DNA of 64,000 nt from positions 1 through 64,000 of the forward strand of contig NZ_MLHQ01000001.1 in the NCBI RefSeq assembly GCF_001999305.1. The letters run 5' to 3'. Positions within the stretch are counted from its first letter, which is position 1. Every line of letters begins with the position of its first letter. Shown here piece by piece: positions 57,799 through 64,000 of the stretch. Below the pieces are notes generated by a model. The model saw only the letters and a program-made list of their open reading frames with translations, was not told where the DNA came from and did no database searches. The DNA is from Rodentibacter myodis. GTDB lineage: Bacteria; Pseudomonadota; Gammaproteobacteria; Enterobacterales; Pasteurellaceae. Made by a program: the position numbers and the translations under genes.

Positions 57799-58099
57799 AT
57801 GGCTTTATATAAGTAGAAGATGCCGCTTTGCCGCCCGAAAGCTGCCATGAAATATAACCACAACGTACGCCATAGTGTACACTTTTACCCTCTTCAATTT
57901 TCGCTGGAAACGGCGTACCTGATTCATCAAACACTGTTACTTCGATGCCATCAGGAAGCCGGCGTGGGTTATTGGGCGTTCTTAACGTATCATAATGATA
58001 AATCATCACATCGGCACGGCACATATCGGCAACCCTGTCTATCTGTTCAGAATGGTAATTTTTCATCATTTCAACATGTAGGGATTTTATACTAGACAT
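57767..58099 (-). pseudogene. N-terminal part of the lipase-like effector, or a separate small protein
   Basis: 110 codons from the ATG at 58099 (MSSIKSLHVEMMKNYHSEQI), with GGAGCAAGCC upstream; a longer open frame to 58159 is not used. The ATG overlaps the end of the DUF4123 gene, so translation is coupled. It carries no recognised domain: a beta-rich 110 residues with RCGYISWQLSGGKAASSTYI. Two readings are possible: the N-terminal delivery region of the effector, separated by a frameshift, or a stand-alone small gene. I favour the first because the next frame lacks its own start signals. Confidence 0.5.
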
Positions 58100-59426
58100 G
58101 GCTTGCTCCTTTAGCTTGTAATTGATAGTAAATACGCCCTTGTTTTTCCAGTTCATCAAAGCGTTTTTCTAAATAAAATTGCTTTTCTTGTTCGGTTAAA
58201 TCACTCATCAAAATTTCATTCAATTTATTTTCCGGATCTAAATAGTTGACCGAATCACCATAAATCAAATTGGCTAATGCCAACTGCAAAATGCTAGAGC
58301 TTTCTTTCATTCTTGCGGTATTTACCAAACGATAAGCATGATTGACCGTTTTTTCTACAATCTCTTTACCATAAGCCTCGGCAAATTCCGGATGTTGTAT
58401 CATCAATACTCTAATTATATCTTCACAAAGTGAATTATTACGCTTTGCGATAAATGCTTCATTTTCAAACTTATCAAACTGTTTGTTGGCTTTTTTAAAT
58501 GTCGATAAATCAACACTGGGTTCATACTCAATTAATTCATCTCCACGTTTAATGCAAAATATTTTTTCAATCATATTTCCATTAAAAAACGCCGCTAATT
58601 TAGTTGGATAGGTTTGTAAACGATCGAGATATTCTTCTAAAACAATCGGATCAAAAAAGCGAAAATAATAAAAGTGTTCTGTATAATCTGGTAATATAAA
58701 CCATTTTCGGAAATGGTTTAATAATTCATCAGATGTTGCCTTTGAATGAAAAAATATACCAATATTACGTTCACCATAATTAATTCCCTCTACATAGTTT
58801 TCACCATTGCGACAAAATAAACGGGGTAATATGCCATGTTCTTTGGGAAGTTCGACTAAATAAGGCGCATTATTCGCATAAGTTTTTGCTTTTTCACCTT
58901 GAAATAAACAGGTATAACTGACACTTTCAGTACGAAATAAATCAGGAAAGAAACGTGCTGTTGCCGCATTAATTACTGCATAGCATTTGTCTTTTGCTCC
59001 ATTATTCCATAAGCGGGATTCAATGACTGGTGGCACTTCAAATAGTGCAAATCTTGAAATCGAAATTTGTTCTGACCAAGAAGGAATGGCATAAATTTGT
59101 TTTCGTAAATTAGGTAAGCTTGTTTGAGGAAGATTATTACGACGAAGATAAAATAAAAAGAGCGGTTGATTTTTCGAGAGTTTTTCCGCTTCGGAATAAA
59201 GCATTTCAGCTAATATTTCATCCGTATGAAATTGTATATAATTTTCTAATGATAATATTTCTAATGGAAAAGAGAAGCGGAGTTGATGTTTTTGTTGATA
59301 ATATTGAATATAATTTTTTGCAATTTCGGCATTATCGGCATAAACCAAAATTAATACTTTTTCTTGTTGATTATCGCTAATTTGAAATGCATCTTGAATC
59401 CAAACAAAAGAGAAATTACTATCCAT
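58092..59426 (-). CDS. DUF4123-domain protein, probable T6SS effector adaptor/chaperone
   Basis: 444 residues. The DUF4123 pattern covers about 145-290: YAVINAATARFFPDLF, CLFQGE, ANNAPYLVEL, GIFFHSKATSDELLNHFRKW and YFRFFDPIVLEEYL. DUF4123 proteins load specific effectors onto VgrG spikes of type VI secretion and are usually encoded between vgrG and the effector. Here the effector-like lipase follows directly, but no vgrG precedes it; sodC does. The C-terminal half (about 290-444) is helical. AT-rich. The ATG has a TAAGGAGGGT ribosome site (minus strand). Confidence 0.8.
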   Translation of the reverse strand: MDSNFSFVWIQDAFQISDNQQEKVLILVYADNAEIAKNYIQYYQQKHQLRFSFPLEILSLENYIQFHTDEILAEMLYSEAEKLSKNQPLFLFYLRRNNLPQTSLPNLRKQIYAIPSWSEQISISRFALFEVPPVIESRLWNNGAKDKCYAVINAATARFFPDLFRTESVSYTCLFQGEKAKTYANNAPYLVELPKEHGILPRLFCRNGENYVEGINYGERNIGIFFHSKATSDELLNHFRKWFILPDYTEHFYYFRFFDPIVLEEYLDRLQTYPTKLAAFFNGNMIEKIFCIKRGDELIEYEPSVDLSTFKKANKQFDKFENEAFIAKRNNSLCEDIIRVLMIQHPEFAEAYGKEIVEKTVNHAYRLVNTARMKESSSILQLALANLIYGDSVNYLDPENKLNEILMSDLTEQEKQFYLEKRFDELEKQGRIYYQLQAKGASHV

Positions 59427-59492
59427 AAAACCCTCCTTAATGGAATATAAAAAGCCGCCTATTATATTGAGTAAAGAGATGGAAAAAATATA

Positions 59493-59533
59493 AGAGTGCG
59501 GTCAAAAATATTCAAAATTTTGACTGCACTTTT
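59493..59533 (-). terminator. Degenerate uptake-signal pair after sodC
   Basis: GAGTGCGGTCAAAA and TTTTGACTGCACTT pair with one G-T; T-runs follow on both strands. It separates sodC from the island. Both repeats have one mismatch to the USS. Confidence 0.55.
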
Positions 59534-59550
59534 TTATCTCAAAAATCAGA

Positions 59551-60108
59551 TTATTTAATCACCCCACACGCCATACGCGCACCGCCACCACCAAGTGGAG
59601 TTGGGCGATCGGCGTGATTATCACCGCCTGCGTGAATCATAATTGAGTGGCCACGAACTTCGTCTAAGTGTTTAAGACGTGGTGCTAAAACCGGATTTGT
59701 TGCTGTGCCATCATGTAATACGGTTAATACCGGTAAATCGCCTAAATGTGCATCATCCTGCCATGGGAAGCCGTGTTGTTTGGTTTCTTTTGGATCCCAA
59801 TGACCGCCTGCACCAAGACCGGCAGTGAGTTTACCGTCTTTTTCTTTCGCTTCGCAGCTTGGATTTTGGTGAATGTGGAAGCCGTGTAAACCTTCTGTTA
59901 AGCCTTGCAGATTTGGGGTGAAAACTAAACCGTAGTTGGATTCGGTGATCGTAATCGTCCCTACATCTTTGTTACCGTTTGCTGGATCAAGCTGTTCTAC
60001 TTTTACTTCAATTGTTTCACTGGTTGGTTTCATATCACTATGTTCGTGCGCGTTTGCAAAGCTACTTGCACATACTGCACCGATTACCAATGCGATGAGC
60101 GTTTTCAT
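59551..60108 (-). CDS. sodC: Periplasmic Cu/Zn superoxide dismutase SodC
   Basis: 185 residues. Signal peptide [20 protein letters not shown]. Metal ligands are in [34 protein letters not shown](F), DAHLGD and [13 protein letters not shown]; the structural disulfide cysteines (Cys in NPSCE and MACGVI) are present. Detoxifies superoxide outside the cytoplasm, known to help Pasteurellaceae survive phagocytes. AAGGAGATGAT before the ATG. Confidence 0.95.
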   Translation of the reverse strand: MKTLIALVIGAVCASSFANAHEHSDMKPTSETIEVKVEQLDPANGNKDVGTITITESNYGLVFTPNLQGLTEGLHGFHIHQNPSCEAKEKDGKLTAGLGAGGHWDPKETKQHGFPWQDDAHLGDLPVLTVLHDGTATNPVLAPRLKHLDEVRGHSIMIHAGGDNHADRPTPLGGGGARMACGVIK

Positions 60109-60196
60109 ATCATCTCCTTATTTTGAATAAACTCGTGTTTTATTGTAGTCAATTTTGGATAAAAATCCGATAAAATTTTACAAGCAATTTGCATTT

Positions 60197-61855
60197 TTAT
60201 TGCGCAATTTTTAAGGTTTGATAAAGATAAGTGCGGTAATCGTTCACAAATTGCGGATCGGCACTATCTTCTAATTTCCCATCACTTAATTGACACATCG
60301 TTTGGTTGGCTTTCATAAAATCATCTTGCGGTGGCAAGCCTGCAATATCCAATAGTACCCCACCGGCAAAGGCGAGATCCAAGAAATTCTGTTCTTGTTT
60401 AAATTGAGTGGCGCAGTTACTTCTGACAACAAATTGCGTAATGTAATCAGGGGAAGGAAAATCCCCTTTTTTCGCCGGAATGGTGTTATCAAATGCCACT
60501 TGGTGATCGCCAAAATAACCGAATACGAAGGGTTTATTCCGTTGGTGTAAGTAATTATTTATTCCTTCAATGGCATCATTAAGTGCCACAATCCGTTGGG
60601 TATAATCATTCAAGGCTGCAATGCTTTTTTCTCCAAGATTCGGCATTTCCAGATTGTAGTCATTTTCCATATCAAGGCGATAAGGCCCGTGTTCACGCAT
60701 TGTTAATACATATACAAACATCGGTTGATTGATATTTTCGAGTGCCGGATGGCGTTTTTCTAAAATCATTTTTGTGTAAGTCATCATTTCTTCACTGCTG
60801 ATCGTCCACAAATTTTTACTTAATGGGGCGGGGTAGCCTAAATCTTGTGGCTGCAGCATTAAATCAAAACCGAAATGATCGTAGGCGGATTTGGCGTTGT
60901 AATTGCCTTTGGTAAAAGGGGAAAGCGCCACGCAAAAGTAGCCTTGAGAACGTAGGTTTTTGATGAGTCCCGATTGCAAATGTGGCACCACGGAATAAAA
61001 CACGCCACTGGCTAATGCACCAAAATCGGTGGAAGGCACGCCGGCAAGAAAGGCAAATTCGGATTTCCACGTTGCACCGGCAAAAGTATGCACCCGCAAT
61101 GGTGAAATAAATGCGGTGTCGGCTTGGCGTTCAAACATTGGCAAAGGAGGGATATTTTGTTGCGTAAAAGCAAACTGATGGGGATTAAGTGTGGATTCCA
61201 ATAACGCTACTACTATATCCGGTTTGTTTTGTGGCATCAATGTTTTTTCTTCAGATGAAAGAGCGGTCAATTTTGCACGAAAATTTTCCGCATTGCCTTG
61301 AAACTGCGGTACTTTAAAGAAAATGCCGCGGCAAGACATTGGCAGGTTTAAGAACACATCACGCCCATCATCAGGCAAGGAGTCAAGCCAAACCTGTAAG
61401 GCATTTGGATTTTTAGAATAATGCCACATTAAAGCAAAGCTCCCGATAAAAAGTACCGTGCCAAGTAAATGCCCCCAAATACCAAGGGATTCAACATCCG
61501 ACCAACCTAAAATGGCGTACCCCAGTAAAGCAAGCAACCCCACTACGCCGCCTAATGCGCCTTTATAGTGCATTAGCGTTTCCCAGTTTCGCCAATCCAC
61601 CACGAGGAAAAAATCTGAAATAAGCAGGGGCTGTTTGTAATAATGAATTTTTAAACGATGGAACAGCATTAAGGCAACAAAAAGCACAGAGGTGAAGTTT
61701 AACGCCCGTTGCCATTGCCCCGTGAAAGCGAGCATTCCACCAAAGAAAAAAATAAACAGGGAAATGGCGAAAAAATAAGTCCAGCGGTAATGGGAATTAA
61801 TGATAAAAATCACCGCCGCAATCGTAAATAAAGAGAGAAAGGCATAAGCAATCAT
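60197..61855 (-). CDS. LtaS-like membrane sulfatase-fold phospho-group transferase
   Basis: 552 residues. Five hydrophobic segments in the first ~160 residues, then a periplasmic sulfatase-fold domain: metal site KPDIVVALLESTLNPHQF, nucleophile threonine in HTFAGATWKSEFAFLAG (about residue 263), and YFGDHQVAF near 455. This is the LTA synthase/phosphoethanolamine or phosphoglycerol transferase family; in gram-negatives such proteins modify lipid A, LOS or periplasmic glucans. The acceptor cannot be told. USS near the 3' end at 60230. Confidence 0.8.
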   Translation of the reverse strand: MIAYAFLSLFTIAAVIFIINSHYRWTYFFAISLFIFFFGGMLAFTGQWQRALNFTSVLFVALMLFHRLKIHYYKQPLLISDFFLVVDWRNWETLMHYKGALGGVVGLLALLGYAILGWSDVESLGIWGHLLGTVLFIGSFALMWHYSKNPNALQVWLDSLPDDGRDVFLNLPMSCRGIFFKVPQFQGNAENFRAKLTALSSEEKTLMPQNKPDIVVALLESTLNPHQFAFTQQNIPPLPMFERQADTAFISPLRVHTFAGATWKSEFAFLAGVPSTDFGALASGVFYSVVPHLQSGLIKNLRSQGYFCVALSPFTKGNYNAKSAYDHFGFDLMLQPQDLGYPAPLSKNLWTISSEEMMTYTKMILEKRHPALENINQPMFVYVLTMREHGPYRLDMENDYNLEMPNLGEKSIAALNDYTQRIVALNDAIEGINNYLHQRNKPFVFGYFGDHQVAFDNTIPAKKGDFPSPDYITQFVVRSNCATQFKQEQNFLDLAFAGGVLLDIAGLPPQDDFMKANQTMCQLSDGKLEDSADPQFVNDYRTYLYQTLKIAQ

Positions 61856-61944
61856 TGCGTTGTTCCTTGAAATATGACAATAAAATAGCGCGAAAGATAA
61901 TAGGAGGAAGGCAGGGGCGTGTCAAATGGCAATATGATGAAAGA

Positions 61945-61986
61945 AAGTGCGGTCAAAAAATAGGGGATTTTTGACCGCACTTTATA
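61945..61986 (-). terminator. Inverted uptake-signal pair between leuD and the LtaS-like gene
   Basis: AAGTGCGGTCAAAAA at 61945 and its complement ending 61982 form a 14-15 bp stem. It ends the leuCD transcript on the minus strand. Confidence 0.65.
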
Positions 61987-62000
61987 GGCAATTTAAAAAA

Positions 62001-62603
62001 TTAACGTAAGAAAGCCGGAATATTTTTCTCAAATTCGGCAATTTTGTCTTCGTGTTGAAGGGTTAAGCCGATATTATCCAAGCCTTCTAACAAGCAGTGG
62101 CGGCGGAATTCATCCAGTTCAAAACGATAGATTTTGTCACCTACGGTGACGGTCGTTGCTTCTAAATCTACGTGAATTGTTTTTCCCTCATTTGCCCACA
62201 CCCATTGGAAAATTTCTTCCACTTCTTCTTCGTTCAATCGAATTGGCAACATATGGTTGTTTAGACTGTTGTTGTAGAAAATATCCGCAAAACTTGGGGC
62301 GATCATCACTTTAAAACCATAATCGGCTAATGCCCAAGGGGCGTGTTCACGGGAAGAACCGCAACCCAAATTTTTGCGTGCCAATAAAATGGTTGCGCCT
62401 TGATATTGTGGAAAATTCAGTACAAATTCCGGATTCGGTTGTGTGCCTTCCGCATCTAAATAACGCCATTCGTGAAACAGATGTTTACCAAATCCCACGC
62501 GGGTAATGGCTTGTAAAAATTGCTTTGGAATGATGGCATCGGTGTCCACATTGGCGGCATCCAATGGCACTACTAAGCCTGAAAGTTGTTTAAATCCTGC
62601 CAT
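62001..62603 (-). CDS. leuD: 3-isopropylmalate dehydratase small subunit LeuD
   Basis: 200 residues, normal length. Completes the aconitase-type active site with LeuC in leucine synthesis. Start [20 protein letters not shown], the [10 protein letters not shown] segment and [15 protein letters not shown] are typical. 10 bp after leuC. Confidence 0.96.
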   Translation of the reverse strand: MAGFKQLSGLVVPLDAANVDTDAIIPKQFLQAITRVGFGKHLFHEWRYLDAEGTQPNPEFVLNFPQYQGATILLARKNLGCGSSREHAPWALADYGFKVMIAPSFADIFYNNSLNNHMLPIRLNEEEVEEIFQWVWANEGKTIHVDLEATTVTVGDKIYRFELDEFRRHCLLEGLDNIGLTLQHEDKIAEFEKNIPAFLR

Positions 62604-62613
62604 TTTTCGCTCC

Positions 62614-64000
62614 TTAATTTAATGTTACATCACGAATATCAACGAATTTACCGTACATTGCCGCGGCGGCTGCCATTGCCGGGCTGACTAAATGCGTGCG
62701 TCCGTTACGTCCTTGACGGCCTTCAAAATTACGGTTGGAAGTGGAAGCACAGCGTTCCCATTCACCAAGACGGTCATCGTTCATTCCCAAGCACATTGAA
62801 CAGCCCGGATTACGCCATTGTGCACCGGCGGCAATAAAGATTTTATCCAAGCCTTCTTTTTCTGCCTGTTCTTTCACCAAACCGGAACCCGGCACAACCA
62901 AAATACGTTTGACGTTATCGGCTTTTTTGCGACCTTTCATCACCGCCGCCGCCGCACGCAAATCTTCAATTCGTGAATTGGTGCAAGAACCGATAAATAC
63001 TTGATCAACAGGAATTTCCGTTAAATCGGTACCCGGTTCCAGCCCGATATATTGCAAGGCTTTTTCCGCCGAAGCACGTTGTACAGGATCAGTCATTTCA
63101 GCCGGATTCGGCACTTTTTGGGTAATGGCGATCACCTGTCCGGGGTTGGTTCCCCAAGTAACTTGTGGGGCGATATCTTTTGCTTCCAGTGTTACCACCG
63201 TATCAAATTGTGCATCATCATCGGATTTTAAGGTTTTCCAATATTCAACCGCTTCATCCCAATCTTTCCCTTTTGGCGCATAAGGGCGATCTTTTAAGTA
63301 AGCAAAGGTGGTTTCATCCGGTGCAATTAAGCCTGCTTTTGCCCCCATTTCGATTGCCATATTACATACAGTCATCCGCCCTTCCATTGAAAGATCGCGA
63401 ATGGCTTCGCCACAAAATTCCACTACGTGACCCGTGCCACCTGCCATAGTGGTTTTGCCGATAATGGCAAGAATAATATCTTTTGCCGTGATCCCCGCCG
63501 CGACTTTGCCACGCACTTCAATTTTCATACTTTTAGCACGGGCTTGTTTTAAAGTTTGGGTGGCTAAAACGTGTTCCACTTCGGATGTGCCGATACCGAA
63601 CGCCAATGCTCCAAATGCCCCGTGGGTTGCGGTGTGTGAGTCACCACAAACGATTGTCATACCCGGCAGGGTTAAACCTTGTTCCGGCCCCATCACGTGA
63701 ACGATACCTTGCTGTTTGGTGTTCATATCAAATAATTGAATACCGGTGGAGCGGGTGTTTTTCTCAAGTTCCAATACTTGGATTTTCGCCTGACCTTCCA
63801 ATTTATTTACATCACGCACTTGGGTGGAAATGCTGTGATCCATTGTGCCGAAAGTTTTGCCAACCTGACGGACTTGACGACCGGCAACACGCAAACCGTC
63901 AAAGGCTTGTGGACTGGTAACTTCGTGAATCAAATGACGGTTAATGTATAAAATCGGCGTTTCGCCTTCTGCTTCATACACGATATGGGAATCGAATAAT
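62614..64000 (-). CDS. leuC: 3-isopropylmalate dehydratase large subunit LeuC, start beyond the right edge
   Basis: About 462 codons visible; only some ten N-terminal residues are missing, as the frame stays open to base 64000 ([13 protein letters not shown]). Iron-sulfur cysteines are in [13 protein letters not shown] and [31 protein letters not shown] is also typical. With LeuD it isomerises 2- to 3-isopropylmalate. The M at 63981 sometimes taken as start is inside the known N-terminus. leuA and leuB would lie further right. Confidence 0.95.
   Translation of the reverse strand, partial: LFDSHIVYEAEGETPILYINRHLIHEVTSPQAFDGLRVAGRQVRQVGKTFGTMDHSISTQVRDVNKLEGQAKIQVLELEKNTRSTGIQLFDMNTKQQGIVHVMGPEQGLTLPGMTIVCGDSHTATHGAFGALAFGIGTSEVEHVLATQTLKQARAKSMKIEVRGKVAAGITAKDIILAIIGKTTMAGGTGHVVEFCGEAIRDLSMEGRMTVCNMAIEMGAKAGLIAPDETTFAYLKDRPYAPKGKDWDEAVEYWKTLKSDDDAQFDTVVTLEAKDIAPQVTWGTNPGQVIAITQKVPNPAEMTDPVQRASAEKALQYIGLEPGTDLTEIPVDQVFIGSCTNSRIEDLRAAAAVMKGRKKADNVKRILVVPGSGLVKEQAEKEGLDKIFIAAGAQWRNPGCSMCLGMNDDRLGEWERCASTSNRNFEGRQGRNGRTHLVSPAMAAAAAMYGKFVDIRDVTLN

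Overview
The window is a chromosomal segment from a member of the Pasteurellaceae. The best evidence is the very frequent 9-mer AAGTGCGGT and its complement, the Haemophilus-type DNA uptake signal sequence (USS). USSs lie inside genes, singly between genes, and as inverted pairs that look like terminators. Gene content and order (polA/zapA/6S RNA/fau/clpB, nupC-deoD, mobA/yihD/dsbA/maoP/trmA/rsmJ/rseC/hbpA/pdxH, dmsABC plus chaperone and ferredoxin, sodC, leuCD) fit Haemophilus, Aggregatibacter or Pasteurella. The sequence alone does not fix the genus.

Region 1 (1-8.96 kb) is an accessory defence island. A type I restriction-modification operon is read leftwards: hsdR, hsdM, a broken rhuM-like gene, then hsdS, which runs off the left edge. 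Next comes a scar with a decayed Fe-siderophore ABC ATPase fragment and an IS3-type orfA fragment. After that is an AT-rich two-gene Gabija-like locus (OLD-family ATPase/TOPRIM nuclease plus UvrD-like helicase) placed directly downstream of metH.

Region 2 (8.96-47.2 kb) is mostly core genome: metH; a CRP-linked EIIB/EIIC ascorbate-type PTS pair; a thiosulfate uptake pair (tsuAB); nanQ; pnp with a long RNase III-type leader hairpin; nlpI; deaD; mltF; bamD; rluD-pgeF; molybdenum cofactor genes mobA and mobB; dsbA; tRNA and rRNA methyltransferases trmA and rsmJ; rseC; two tandem 28-residue membrane micro-proteins; an MFS exporter; the heme/glutathione-binding lipoprotein hbpA; pdxH; nupC-deoD; clpB; fau; 6S RNA; zapA; polA; a cupin; and cyuA. 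A vapBC toxin-antitoxin pair sits between zapA and 6S RNA, which are adjacent in other gammaproteobacteria.

Region 3 (47.3-52.6 kb) is an anaerobic DMSO-reductase-type operon read leftwards: dmsA, dmsB, dmsC, a DmsD/TorD chaperone and a NapF-like ferredoxin. Candidate CRP, FNR and Fur-like sites lie upstream of dmsA. It links to the molybdenum cofactor genes, since DmsA needs molybdopterin guanine dinucleotide.

Region 4 (52.6-59.4 kb) is an AT-rich, almost USS-free island resembling an orphan type VI secretion effector module. It encodes a DUF4123 adaptor, a lipase-like effector split by short-homopolymer frameshifts, a frameshifted membrane-anchored beta-propeller protein, and a 640-residue membrane protein of unknown function. 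A fossil second copy of the propeller 3' end marks past duplication. No VgrG, Hcp or PAAR gene is present in the window.

Region 5 (59.5-64 kb) returns to core genes: periplasmic Cu/Zn superoxide dismutase, an LtaS-like membrane sulfatase-fold protein, leuD and leuC (leuC is cut by the right edge). I saw no tRNA, rRNA or CRISPR array.
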